DNA of 57,023 nucleotides from Elusimicrobiota bacterium (GTDB taxonomy: Bacteria > Elusimicrobiota > Elusimicrobia > UBA1565 > UBA9628). The stretch covers positions 1 through 57,023 of the forward strand of contig JACRDQ010000035.1 of assembly GCA_016218545.1 (NCBI GenBank), in the 5' to 3' direction. Numbering within the stretch: the first letter of the stretch is position 1; each line of letters begins with the position of its first letter. Under the pieces are notes generated by a model. That model was given only the letters and a program-made list of their open reading frames with translations, was not told the origin of the DNA and did no database searches. Of this stretch, positions 1-8,526 are shown one piece after another. A program made the translations under genes and the position numbers.

Positions 1-826
1 CGCCCGCCGCCGGCGGGACGGGCCGGCGCGCGGCCTCGGAGGCAGGCGTCCCGCAGATGTCGTGCCAGTAGCGCGCGATGCTCTCCCTGGGCTCGCCGCA
101 GGACGCGACGCGGCCGTCTTTCAGATAGACGATCCTCGCGCACAAGCGCGCCAGCGCGTCGGGCTCGTGGGACACGACGAGGAGCGTCTTGCCTTCCCGC
201 TTGAAGCCCTCGAACGCGCGTCGGCACTTGGCCTGGAACGATTTGTCGCCCATGGCCAGCGCCTCGTCGATCAGGATGATGTCGAGCTCGGCGTGGACGG
301 CCACGGAGAAGGCCACGCGCGCCGCCAGCCCGGAGGAGAGCTCGCCGAACCTCGCGTGCAGGTAGCCCTCCAGGCCGGAGAACTCGATGATGGACGGCAG
401 ATGCCGCGCGAAGGCGCGCTGGGGCATGCCGAGCAGGGAGGCGCACAGGGAGAAGTTCTCGAGCACGGTGAACCTGGGATGCAGGCCGGCCGCGAGCTGG
501 AAGAAGGGGTTGACGCGTCCCCGGACCTCGACCGTGCCGCTGGTCGGGGCGAGCAGGCCGGCCACGATCAGGAGCAGCGTGGTCTTGCCCGCGCCGTTGG
601 GTCCGATGACGCCCACGGCCTCGCCCGGGTCCACGGCCAGACTGACGTCCTGAAGGGCCCACAAGGGACGCCGCGTCCCGGCTCCCGACAGGAGCTGCAG
701 GGTCTTGGCCAGGAAATGGCTGGGATGCGCCCGGTCCGTGATGGCGAAGCGCTTGCTGACCCCCTTGAGCAGGATCGCGGCGGACGACCGGGAGCGGCGG
801 AGCCGAGGCTCGACGCGGCCCGTCAT
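1..826 (-). CDS. ABC-2 type exporter ATP-binding protein (Wzt/KpsT-like), cut by window edge
   Basis: ATPase subunit of an ABC-2 exporter of the kind that moves polysaccharides or other envelope products across the inner membrane. About 275 residues are visible and the C-terminus lies outside the window. Seen: Walker A GPNGAGKT at residues 75-82, the signature LSSGLAARVAFS, Walker B IILIDEALAMGD and the H-loop VVSHE. The LSSG..AR.AFS signature and DEALA.GD Walker B are typical of the Wzt/TagH/KpsT branch. The ATG at 826-824 overlaps the stop of the upstream radical SAM gene as ATGA, so the two are probably translationally coupled. The partner permease should lie to the left. What is exported is not shown; a modified peptide or glycan from this locus is possible. 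The family call is firm. Confidence 0.9.
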   Translation of the reverse strand, partial: MTGRVEPRLRRSRSSAAILLKGVSKRFAITDRAHPSHFLAKTLQLLSGAGTRRPLWALQDVSLAVDPGEAVGVIGPNGAGKTTLLLIVAGLLAPTSGTVEVRGRVNPFFQLAAGLHPRFTVLENFSLCASLLGMPQRAFARHLPSIIEFSGLEGYLHARFGELSSGLAARVAFSVAVHAELDIILIDEALAMGDKSFQAKCRRAFEGFKREGKTLLVVSHEPDALARLCARIVYLKDGRVASCGEPRESIARYWHDICGTPASEAARRPVPPAAG

Positions 827-2343
827 GACCTTCCCCAGCCCGCCGCCGCCCAGAGCTTCTCCTGCCGCCGCCTGGCGGCCAGGACCGTCCCTAGAGCGCG
901 GTCCACGGCCGCGGCGTCCCCGGTGACGCGGCCCCGGTGGAACTCCTTGACCGCGGCCGCGTAGCCCAGCGCCTCCTCCGCCGAGAGGCTCGATCCCCGC
1001 AGCCCCGTCACCAAGGGGCCGAAAGCCACGCGGTCCATGCTCCGGGCCACCACGTCGTAGCAGCGCCGGGTCTCCGCCTCGGCTTGCACGGAGTCCATCG
1101 TGGCGTGCGCCCAGCCGCGCTCCAGCACCGAGAGCCCGTAGCGGTCGCGATGCTCCAGGAGGTCCGAGCCGTAGGGGACGTGGAGCGGGCTGAAGCACAC
1201 CGTGTCCGGGGCCACGCGGTCGACGATCTCGAGCGTCTCGTCCACGGTGGCTCTCGTCTCGCCGGGGAAGCCGACCATGAAGAAGGCGTGGACCCGCAGA
1301 CCGGCCTCCCGCGCCCTGCGCACGCCCAGGATGACGGCCTTCCTGTCGTAGCCCTTGCGCATGCCGGCCAGGATCGCGTCCGAGCCGGACTCGACGCCGC
1401 AGTGGACCCACGTGCAGCCCGCGGCGGCCATGGCCGGCGCCAGGCCGGCGGCGCCCGCGAGGTCGTCGACCCTGCTGTAGCAGGACCACTCCAGGGGCGG
1501 CCCTTCCCGGGAGAGAGCCTCGCAGAGGGCCGTGGCATGCTCGGGCCACGCCGTGAGGTCGGAGTCCGTGAAGCGCAGGAGCCCGATGCCGAAGCGCTCG
1601 TGGTCGCGCCGGGCCTCGGCCACCACGTGCGCGACGCCGCGCAGGACCTGGCCGCCTCGGGGACCGCTGCAATAGGCGCAGCCGAAGCGGCAGCCGCGGG
1701 ATGCCTGGATCGGGTAGCCGAGCAGGGGCTGGGTCGGGAAAAGGTCCCAATCGGTGGCGGGCAGGTCGTCCGGATGCGCGGCTTGGGCGCGTCCGGTCCA
1801 CACCTCTCGGCCGTCCTGGCTGTAGCAGAGGCTGTGCGCCGCGCGCCAATCTCGTCCGTCCTTGACGAGGGCGGCCAACTCCGCGAGCGGCCCCTCCCCG
1901 GGGCCGACGACGGACGCGTCCCCCAGCGCCCGAAGGTCGGGCCGGAACTCCACCCCCGTCCCCCCCAGGACCAGCAGGGACTCCGGCGCCCTCTGCCGGA
2001 CCCAGGCGGTCAGCTTCTCCAGGGTCGCCTTCGCCAGGATGAGCGTGATGGAGATGCCCACGATGCGGGGTCCCGCGTCGAGGTCCCGGAGGAAGGCCTC
2101 CCGGGCCGCGGGGATGCGCAGGACGTTGTCGTGGACCGCGACCGAGGACCCGAGCCGCCTCAAGGACGTGCCCAGGGCGGCGACGCCCAGGTAGTGCATG
2201 ATCGGCGGCGGCGCGGCGATGCCCAGCTTGGCCAGGGGCGCGCTGACCAGGGTCTCGTTGATCGTGGGCAGGGCCGTCTCATCCGACTCGGCCACCAGCA
2301 CGACGTCCGGGCCGCGGGGGCCCGAACTCCTCAGCGTTCTCAT
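823..2343 (-). CDS. Cobalamin-binding-domain radical SAM protein
   Basis: A 506-residue class B-type radical SAM protein. The N-terminal ~200 residues look like a Rossmann-type B12-binding domain (strands such as VVLVAESDE, IVGISITLI and LLVLGGTG) without the DxHxxG cobalamin-ligand motif. The radical SAM core follows with Cys218, Cys222 and Cys225 in CRFGCAYC, then elongator-type core elements including GVESGSDAIL and FMVGFPGET. Such enzymes methylate unactivated carbons or rearrange carbon skeletons in natural-product, hopanoid and lipid pathways; the substrate here is unknown. I chose the ATG at 2343 because it follows GGGAGG and a TATCAT -10-like box; an upstream in-frame ATG at 2364 would overlap that box. 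The stop overlaps the ABC ATPase start (ATGA). Confidence 0.85.
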   Translation of the reverse strand: MRTLRSSGPRGPDVVLVAESDETALPTINETLVSAPLAKLGIAAPPPIMHYLGVAALGTSLRRLGSSVAVHDNVLRIPAAREAFLRDLDAGPRIVGISITLILAKATLEKLTAWVRQRAPESLLVLGGTGVEFRPDLRALGDASVVGPGEGPLAELAALVKDGRDWRAAHSLCYSQDGREVWTGRAQAAHPDDLPATDWDLFPTQPLLGYPIQASRGCRFGCAYCSGPRGGQVLRGVAHVVAEARRDHERFGIGLLRFTDSDLTAWPEHATALCEALSREGPPLEWSCYSRVDDLAGAAGLAPAMAAAGCTWVHCGVESGSDAILAGMRKGYDRKAVILGVRRAREAGLRVHAFFMVGFPGETRATVDETLEIVDRVAPDTVCFSPLHVPYGSDLLEHRDRYGLSVLERGWAHATMDSVQAEAETRRCYDVVARSMDRVAFGPLVTGLRGSSLSAEEALGYAAAVKEFHRGRVTGDAAAVDRALGTVLAARRRQEKLWAAAGWGRS

Positions 2344-2351
2344 GCCTCCCA

Positions 2352-2362
2352 GGTATGATACC
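2352..2362. promoter_or_regulatory. Palindromic bidirectional -10 element GGTATGATACC
   Basis: The 11-bp near-perfect palindrome GGTATGATACC sits in the short gap between two divergent genes. On the plus strand it contains TATGAT, 13 nt before the ATG at 2373. On the minus strand it contains TATCAT, 11 nt before the ATG at 2343. Both hexamers resemble a sigma70 -10 box, so one element may fire in both directions. No clear -35 box is seen on either side. Confidence 0.45.
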
Positions 2363-2372
2363 ATAAGCCCGG

Positions 2373-3731
2373 ATGGCGCTCCGGGGTCGGACGGGACTTC
2401 CTTGTTCGTCTTGGCGCCGGACCGGCCGGTCCATGGCGTCAGCGGGCCTGATCGCGGTCGTGGCGCTCGCGCTCCTGGAACTCTCCCTGCGGGCGCTTCC
2501 GGCCCGTCTCCAGCCGTCGGTCAGGACGAGCATCGAGTGGAGCTCCCTTTATTCCGTCCCCCACCCCGTCTGGGGGATCTGGCACGTGCCCGACACGTGC
2601 GCGACCGAGACCACCGACTGCTTCCAGGCGCGCTACTGCTCCAACTCGTTCGGCATGCGCGACAAGCCGCGCCGCCTCGCCGGGGACCTGCCGCGGATCG
2701 CGTTCCTGGGCGACTCCAGGCTCGAGGGATCGGCCCTCGACGACGCCGGGACCGTCACCCGTCTGCTGGAGGACGGCCGGTGGCAAGGCCGCATCGAGGC
2801 CCTGAACTTCGGCGCCCAGAACCATTTCGGCACGACCCAGGCGTGGGTGCTCTATCGCGAGCTCGCGCGGAAGTTCCATCCGGACCTGGTCGTCCTCCTC
2901 TTCGACAACACCACCGACCCCCTGGACAACAGCTGGTGGTTCAGGCGGGACCACCGCCCGCTCGCGGGACCGCGGCCGTATCTGCTCAAGGACGCGGCCG
3001 GCCGCTTCGAGCTGGCCTATCGCGGGAACACCCAGGACCAGCTCGCGCGCCAGCGTGGCCGGCAGCGGCGGACGTCATGGCTCCTGCCCCTGGTCCGCCG
3101 CAGCATGGTGCTGCGCGCCCTGGCCGTCCTCCACAGCCGGCGCAAGTTCACCAGGATGCTGGCCCAGGGGCTGGGTCCCTTCGGCGTCTATGACACCCGG
3201 CTCGACGAGGACTGGAAACTGTCCTGGGAGACGACCGAGGAGGCCTTGGCCAGGCTCAAGGCGGACGTGGAGCGGGATGGGAGCCGGCTCCTCGTGGTCC
3301 AGCTGCCCGACCATTTCCAGATCGACCCCGACATCGCAGCGGCGATCTCGGCTCGCCCGGGCTACGACATCCTCCATCCCGACCGCCGCCTCAGGGAGAT
3401 GACGCGGCGGCTGCAGATCCCCTACCTCTCGCTGCGCGAGGCGTTCATCAAGTCGCGCGACGAGCACGGGCTCAAGCGCCCCTACTTCATGCTTCCGTGC
3501 GACCTCCACTGGAACGCCTTGGGGTCCAGGGTCACCGCGGAGAGCTTGGCCGACGTCCTGCCCCCCATGCTCGGAGACGGTCGAAGCCGAGATACCGCAG
3601 GACATAGGCGCCGTGCCCGGCCACCCGCAGGAACCATGCCGGGTTCTTCCTCAAAGCGTGGAGGAAATCCTGGGCCAGGACCCCGGGATGACCGTAGAAG
3701 CTCCGGGACGCGTGCGCGCACCAGCCCCTGA
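2373..3731 (+). CDS. Membrane-anchored SGNH/GDSL hydrolase-like protein
   Basis: A 452-residue reading frame. Residues ~21-42 form a hydrophobic segment (signal peptide or anchor). The nucleophile block FLGDSRLEGS follows at about residue 110, and the His block CDLHWNALG lies near residue 370. The spacing fits SGNH hydrolases, which deacetylate or esterify periplasmic sugars and lipids (AlgJ/AlgX-like and DHHW families are the nearest types I know). An internal ATG at 2433 is an alternative start. The last ~65 residues after LPPMLG are Arg/Pro/Ser-rich and antisense to the end of the next gene, so the natural C-terminus may be shorter, or a frameshift may be present. It lies between two leftward operons of the RiPP-like locus and may act on the same product or on the envelope. 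Confidence 0.7.
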   Translation: MALRGRTGLPCSSWRRTGRSMASAGLIAVVALALLELSLRALPARLQPSVRTSIEWSSLYSVPHPVWGIWHVPDTCATETTDCFQARYCSNSFGMRDKPRRLAGDLPRIAFLGDSRLEGSALDDAGTVTRLLEDGRWQGRIEALNFGAQNHFGTTQAWVLYRELARKFHPDLVVLLFDNTTDPLDNSWWFRRDHRPLAGPRPYLLKDAAGRFELAYRGNTQDQLARQRGRQRRTSWLLPLVRRSMVLRALAVLHSRRKFTRMLAQGLGPFGVYDTRLDEDWKLSWETTEEALARLKADVERDGSRLLVVQLPDHFQIDPDIAAAISARPGYDILHPDRRLREMTRRLQIPYLSLREAFIKSRDEHGLKRPYFMLPCDLHWNALGSRVTAESLADVLPPMLGDGRSRDTAGHRRRARPPAGTMPGSSSKRGGNPGPGPRDDRRSSGTRARTSP

Positions 3732-4959
3732 CCTCGTCATCGGACATCCGGGTCGCCGGGCGCCCTTCGCAGCGCAGCCCGAGTTCGGAACCCTCGAGCA
3801 GGGACAAGGCGTTGAACTGGGCGTAATGCGGCTTGAGCCTCAGGACGTAATCCAGGCTCGCGGCCATCGTCTCCGGGGAGTCCCCCGGCAGGCCGAAGAT
3901 GAACTCCACGACCGTCGTGATGCCCAGGCCCTTGGCCAGCGTCACCGTCTCCCTCAACTCCTCCGGCTCCTCCGCGCCGCGGCGGATGGCGGCCAGGATG
4001 TCCGGGTGCGCGGACTGCAGGCCGAAGATCAGCATGTCGCAGCCGGCGCCGGCCATCGCCTCCAGGGCATGGCGCTTGTCCTTCCGGAAGGAGAGCGGAT
4101 GCGCCATGGCCGACCAGCGCGGCATCCCTCGGAGGCGCGCGGCCGAGGCGCAGAACTCCGCAAGCCAGCCCTGGTCCCAGCCGAAGATGTCGTCCTTGAA
4201 GCCGATGTACCTCGTCCCGAAGCGCTCGACGCAGCTGGAGACCTCCGCGAGGACGTTCGCGGCGCTGCGCAGGCGGACCTTGTTCTCCCAGACGTTGTGG
4301 GAGGAGCAATAGGCGCACCGGAACGGACAGCCCCGGCTCGCGATCATGGTCGTATACGGGGTGCGCATGCCGATGACGTGGAAGTCATGGTACGCGTCCC
4401 CGCGGGAAGACCCGTCGCGGGCCGGGAACGGCAGAGCATCCAGGTCCTCGATCGGCCGCCTGTCGGGCGTCGCCGCGACCCGCCCATCGACCGCGTAGCA
4501 GATCCCCCGGATGAGGGCCTTGTCCCCGATGCGGCCGTCGAAGTGGTCGACGATCTCGCAGACCGCGGCTTCGCCTTCGCCGCGGACGACGAGGTCCGCT
4601 CCGGCCCCGAGGTAGTCCGCGTAGCCGAAGAAGCCCGGCCCGCCCACGATGATGGGGGTCCGGACGCCGCGCTCCCGGAGCCCCTTGATCCAGGACAGGA
4701 GCTTCCGCTTGAGCGCCGTGGCCGAATAGAACCCCACGAGACCGCAGCCCTCCGTCCTCAGCCGATGCGCGAGGTCGTCGAGGCCGAAGGGTTCCAGCGT
4801 CTGGTCCAGGATGCGCGCGGCCACTCCCTTGCGGGCGAGCACGGCGGCCAGGTACATGAGTCCGAGCTTCGGGACGTTCTTCATCCCGAGCTCGACGTTC
4901 CCGGAGATGACGTAGTCCGAGTCCTCCTGGCTCAGGTAGACGAGCAGGACGTCCCTCAC
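3532..4959 (-). CDS. Cobalamin-binding-domain radical SAM protein
   Basis: A 475-residue B12-binding-fold radical SAM enzyme, last gene of the five-gene leftward operon and only 7 nt after the stop of the asparagine-synthetase-like gene. Residues ~1-150 form the B12-binding-like domain (GLMYLAAVLARKG, IIVGGPGFFGYAD) without a visible DxHxxG His ligand. The radical SAM Cys are 211, 215 and 218 in CPFRCAYC. Later elements (FIFGLPGDSPETM) fit the TIM-barrel core. It is a clear paralog by architecture of the protein at 823-2343. The substrate is unknown; a role in modifying the product of the two ATP-dependent ligase-like enzymes upstream is inferred from the operon. Its 3' end overlaps the oppositely directed SGNH frame by 200 nt. 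Confidence 0.87.
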   Translation of the reverse strand: MRDVLLVYLSQEDSDYVISGNVELGMKNVPKLGLMYLAAVLARKGVAARILDQTLEPFGLDDLAHRLRTEGCGLVGFYSATALKRKLLSWIKGLRERGVRTPIIVGGPGFFGYADYLGAGADLVVRGEGEAAVCEIVDHFDGRIGDKALIRGICYAVDGRVAATPDRRPIEDLDALPFPARDGSSRGDAYHDFHVIGMRTPYTTMIASRGCPFRCAYCSSHNVWENKVRLRSAANVLAEVSSCVERFGTRYIGFKDDIFGWDQGWLAEFCASAARLRGMPRWSAMAHPLSFRKDKRHALEAMAGAGCDMLIFGLQSAHPDILAAIRRGAEEPEELRETVTLAKGLGITTVVEFIFGLPGDSPETMAASLDYVLRLKPHYAQFNALSLLEGSELGLRCEGRPATRMSDDEVRGWCAHASRSFYGHPGVLAQDFLHALRKNPAWFLRVAGHGAYVLRYLGFDRLRAWGAGRRPSSPR

Positions 4960-4966
4960 CGGCGCC

Positions 4967-6754
4967 TCAGAAGCTCCTCAACCATAGCGCGGCGTTGAGG
5001 AGCCGCCAGAGGATCCACGACATGTCCTCGCCCCGGCCGTGCCTCTCCAACAAGCGGCACGCCTCCTCCCGATCGAAGACCTCCAGTCCGCATGCCGGCC
5101 TGCCGCGCAGGAGCCGGCCGATGGCCTCCAGCCTGGGCCGGCTCAGGGACGGCCAGAGGAACCGCGTCTTGCCGCGCCGCTCCAGGAGTCCCGCCGGCAG
5201 CAGCCCTGCCATGGCTTGCCGCAGGATGAGCTTGGTCCTGCCCGCGGCCGCCAAGCGCGGGCCCGGGAGCCGGAAGGCCAGGGCCGCCACGCGGGCGTCG
5301 AGGAAGGGCGCCCGCGATTGGACCGCGAAGGCCGACCCGCACCGGTCCTCCTTCCAGAGGATGTTCGGCAGGAGCCCGAACGCCGTCTCGGTGCGGCGCA
5401 GCTTGTAGATCAGGTCGCCTTCCGACCTGCGGAACGGCTCGTCTCCCGGGGGCTCCGCCCCCGTGAGCTCGCGCAGGCCCGGGGCCAGGAGGCGGCCGGC
5501 GGCCTCCTTGAAGACGGCCGGAGAGCCCGGTCCGCCCGAGCGCGCGTCGGCATGGTCGAGGTACCTGGGGTAGCCTGCCAGGAGCTCGTCGCCGCCGGTC
5601 CCCGTCAGCGCCGTCCTCAGCCCCAGCGCGGACGCCTCCCGGCAGAGCAGCCAATAGGCGAAGGCCGAGGGAGTGGCGGCAGGCTCCCCTTTGGCCGCGA
5701 CGATGTCCGCGGTCACGGACACGAGGTCCTCCAGGTCCGGCCGGATGACGCTGCAGGCCAGGCCATGGCCGGCCGCGATGGCCTGGGCCGGCTGAGACTC
5801 GTCCTCCTCCGGCCGTTCCGACCGCGCGCAGAGCGCGTGCAGGGTCTTGCCGGGAGAAGACCTCCGGGCCAAGACGAGCACGCTGTTGGAGTCCAGGCCC
5901 GCGCTGAGGAAGATGGCGGCAGGTCCGGCTCCGCCGGCCGGCGTCGCGTCGGCCAGCCTCCGTCGGACCGCGTCCTCAAGGACCTCCCGGAGGTCGTCGG
6001 CCGAGGCCTGCGCCGGGAGGGCCGCCTCCTCCTCCATGGCCGGCGGCGCCCAGTGATCGATGCGCCGGGCCTCCCCGCCGCAGCCGAGCCTCAGCCACGA
6101 GCCGGGAGGGACCTGCCGGATGCCTTCGTAGAAGGTATCCTCCCGATCCTCGAAATGCGGCCAGGCGAGATAGCGCGCCAGCCGTCCGAGGTTGGGCCGC
6201 GGAGAGTCCCCCCCGCACGCGAGCAGGCCGGACGGCTCCGAGGCGAAGAACAGCTCCCGGCCCCTGATGGAATAATGCAGCGGCTTCTCCCCGAACCGGT
6301 CCCGGCACAGCCACAAGCTGCGGCTGCCCGGGTCCCACACGGCCAGGGCCCAGATGCCGTTGAAGAGGCCGCAGCACTGCGGCCCCATGGCCATGAAGGA
6401 AGCCAGCACGAGCTCCGCCTCGGTCTTGTCGGCGGCGCGGAGCCCGTCGGCGGCCAGCCGACCGGCCAGCTCGGCGCCGTTGTAGAGCTCGCCGTCCCAG
6501 ACGAGAGCGGCGCCGGAGACCGGATCCACGCTGACCCGGCCGCGAGTCCCGGCCGCAGCAACGCCTCCCCCCTGACGTTGGCCCAGGCCGGCCTGGGCGG
6601 GCAAGCCCGGATCCTCATGCGAGCCCCGCTCGCCGAAGAACCTGGAGGACCAGCCGCCCCGGCCGCGGCGGCCGAGGCCGTCGGCCATGCGCTGGAGCAG
6701 CCCGCGGTCCGGCTGGCCGCCTTGGAGCCTCAGGTAGCCGGCGATGGCGCTCAT
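4967..6754 (-). CDS. Asparagine-synthetase-like enzyme lacking the glutaminase Cys
   Basis: A 595-residue homolog of AsnB and lasso-peptide cyclases. The N-terminal Ntn-like domain begins MSAIAGY; active AsnB enzymes begin MCG, so the nucleophile Cys2 is replaced by Ser. The domain is otherwise kept (DGELYN at ~87-92, ASEPSGLL at ~171-178). The synthetase domain carries a PP-loop FLSAGLDS (residues 282-289; canonical SGGLDS) and TGTGGDELLAGY. Loss of Cys2 means glutamine cannot be hydrolysed in the normal way, which fits an ATP-dependent amide or lactam synthetase (lasso cyclase or beta-lactam synthetase type) better than asparagine synthesis. ATGA overlap with the upstream paralog fixes the start. 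The two paralogs may form a heteromer; that is inference. Confidence 0.88.
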   Translation of the reverse strand: MSAIAGYLRLQGGQPDRGLLQRMADGLGRRGRGGWSSRFFGERGSHEDPGLPAQAGLGQRQGGGVAAAGTRGRVSVDPVSGAALVWDGELYNGAELAGRLAADGLRAADKTEAELVLASFMAMGPQCCGLFNGIWALAVWDPGSRSLWLCRDRFGEKPLHYSIRGRELFFASEPSGLLACGGDSPRPNLGRLARYLAWPHFEDREDTFYEGIRQVPPGSWLRLGCGGEARRIDHWAPPAMEEEAALPAQASADDLREVLEDAVRRRLADATPAGGAGPAAIFLSAGLDSNSVLVLARRSSPGKTLHALCARSERPEEDESQPAQAIAAGHGLACSVIRPDLEDLVSVTADIVAAKGEPAATPSAFAYWLLCREASALGLRTALTGTGGDELLAGYPRYLDHADARSGGPGSPAVFKEAAGRLLAPGLRELTGAEPPGDEPFRRSEGDLIYKLRRTETAFGLLPNILWKEDRCGSAFAVQSRAPFLDARVAALAFRLPGPRLAAAGRTKLILRQAMAGLLPAGLLERRGKTRFLWPSLSRPRLEAIGRLLRGRPACGLEVFDREEACRLLERHGRGEDMSWILWRLLNAALWLRSF

Positions 6755-8526
6755 GCCGACCGACCCAAGCCGTCCCAGTCCGGAGCCGCGGCCCGCAGAG
6801 CCGCGTCCGCGCAGACCCGGCGCCAGAGGCTCCATTGCGCGACCCGGTGGGGGAAGCGGCGGCTCGCGGCCCCCCACTCGGCCGCGAGTCCCGGCGCCGG
6901 AGCGGTCCCCGCCGCTCCCAGCCGGGCCGAGATGTCCTCGTTGATGCGGTCGTACCAGGACTTGGACATGATGGTCTGGAACGGGATCTTGGGCCGCTCC
7001 AGGACCGCCTGCGGGAGACGTCCGCTCATCGCCTCCCGGTGCAGGGCCCTGCCCATCGGGAGGGAGCCGTCGGGACGCCAGGAGAAATGCCTGAACAGCG
7101 CGGCGCACGAGGGCAGCATGGCAGGCGCGGTCAGCAGGCAGGACTCCTCCTGGGAGAGCTTCACCTTGAATTGGAAGAGCCTGGCGTTCCCGAAGGTGGC
7201 GTGCACCGCGTAGCGCAGCTGCTCGAAGAGGGGCAGGTCGGCCAGACCCTCCATCTCCCAACGCTGTCTGCGCTGCTCCTGGGTCCGCCGGACCAGCGCC
7301 TGCAGGTCCTGCGGATAATGATCCGCCGCGTCGCCGATCAGGCCGTTGAGCTGGAGCACGGAGAGGACCTGGAAGCGGATCTCGGCGGGCGGGGTTCCGA
7401 CCTCCGCCGCCCCTTCCCCTCGCCGGGTCAAGGACGCCGCGAGCCCCTTGAGGTAGCGGTCATGGTGGCTGAGGTAGCCGAGGACCTCGATGATGCCGAA
7501 CCCGGTCAGGGCTTTCGAGAACCCCTCCTTCCTCATCCGGCCGAGCACCGGCAGGAGCCTGCAGTGGTGGATGTTCGGAGACGCGGGCATCTCCGTGCGC
7601 CAGACCGTCTCCGGCAGAAGCGCCAAGGTCTCCTCGTAGCCGATGCGGACGACCTCGTGCCTGATCCCCAGATGGCGGCACAGGGCCGCGGCCGCCGGCG
7701 CCTCCGAGACATGTCCTGGATCGTCGAACTCATAGGTGAACGCCGCGACCCGGCTCGGCCCCAGGATGTCCGCCGCGGCGCAGGCCACGGTCGCGGAGTC
7801 CAGGCCGCCGGAGAGCAGGACCGCGGCCTGCCGGTCCCGGCCGAGCACCAGCCTGGCGGCGTCCCATACCGCGCGGCGGAAGCGCTCCGGCGTGGCGCGG
7901 TCTCCCGGCTCGGGCGGCTGGAAATAGTCCTCGCTCCCGGCCAGGGCGCTGACGCGGCCGTCCGCCGCGGCCAGGCCGTGGCCGGGCCGCAGGCGGACGA
8001 TGTCCCGGAAACCGGTCCTCCCCGCGGACAAGAAGTCCCTGCAGAGCAGGAACTCCCCGGCGCCCTCCTGGTCCAGGGCGCGGGAGACCCCCTCATGCGC
8101 GAGCAGGGCCTTGAGGGACGACGAGAACAGGAGCAGCTCCCCGACGCGGCAGTGATAGAGCGGCGTGCCGTCGCTGGGATCGGACCAGAGGGAGAGCCTC
8201 CCCTCGGCCGCGTCAGCCAGGACCAGGGAGTAGTGGCCTTCGCCGAGAGCGGCCGGCCCCTCCGAGCTCCTGGTCCCGGCAAGGAACCGCCCGAGCTCCT
8301 CCCGGGCCGGACGGTCCGCGGCCAGGAAGCCTCCGAGCGCCGCGGCTCCGTCGCCGACCGAGGCGAGAGCGCCCGGGGCCGCTGCCAGCCAGATAGGACC
8401 TCGGCAGAGCTCTTCGCCCCGCGCACCGGCGCCGACCAGGGAACGGATGCGCCGCCGGACGGCTGACGGCAGGCTCGCTTCCACCGGACGCCCATCCATG
8501 GACCAGGCCCCGCAGAGGAAAGTCAT
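6751..8526 (-). CDS. Asparagine-synthetase-like enzyme, divergent paralog
   Basis: A 591-residue AsnB-like protein. It begins MTFLCGAW, so the Cys is at position 5 instead of 2 and the glutaminase is probably dead. The PP-loop LSGGLDS is intact at residues 238-244, so adenylation chemistry is plausible. The C-terminal half is degenerate compared with true AsnB: the usual TGxGGDE block is replaced by LTGFGIIEVLG. A lasso-peptide macrolactam synthetase (C protein) or another carboxylate-activating role is possible. Both ends overlap neighbours by ATGA (upstream U32 protein, downstream paralog), so four operon genes are read in a coupled chain. It differs enough from its neighbour that the two are unlikely to be redundant. 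Confidence 0.82.
   Translation of the reverse strand: MTFLCGAWSMDGRPVEASLPSAVRRRIRSLVGAGARGEELCRGPIWLAAAPGALASVGDGAAALGGFLAADRPAREELGRFLAGTRSSEGPAALGEGHYSLVLADAAEGRLSLWSDPSDGTPLYHCRVGELLLFSSSLKALLAHEGVSRALDQEGAGEFLLCRDFLSAGRTGFRDIVRLRPGHGLAAADGRVSALAGSEDYFQPPEPGDRATPERFRRAVWDAARLVLGRDRQAAVLLSGGLDSATVACAAADILGPSRVAAFTYEFDDPGHVSEAPAAAALCRHLGIRHEVVRIGYEETLALLPETVWRTEMPASPNIHHCRLLPVLGRMRKEGFSKALTGFGIIEVLGYLSHHDRYLKGLAASLTRRGEGAAEVGTPPAEIRFQVLSVLQLNGLIGDAADHYPQDLQALVRRTQEQRRQRWEMEGLADLPLFEQLRYAVHATFGNARLFQFKVKLSQEESCLLTAPAMLPSCAALFRHFSWRPDGSLPMGRALHREAMSGRLPQAVLERPKIPFQTIMSKSWYDRINEDISARLGAAGTAPAPGLAAEWGAASRRFPHRVAQWSLWRRVCADAALRAAAPDWDGLGRSA

Noticed and set aside
62..964. Long plus-strand ORF (300 codons)
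   Set aside because: It is antisense to the ABC ATPase and the end of the radical SAM gene. Its product is low-complexity and has no recognisable motif, whereas the minus-strand frame has all ABC motifs.
5039..7213. 724-codon plus-strand ORF
   Set aside because: Antisense to the two AsnB-like genes; Arg/Pro/Gly-rich with no domain. A by-product of high GC.
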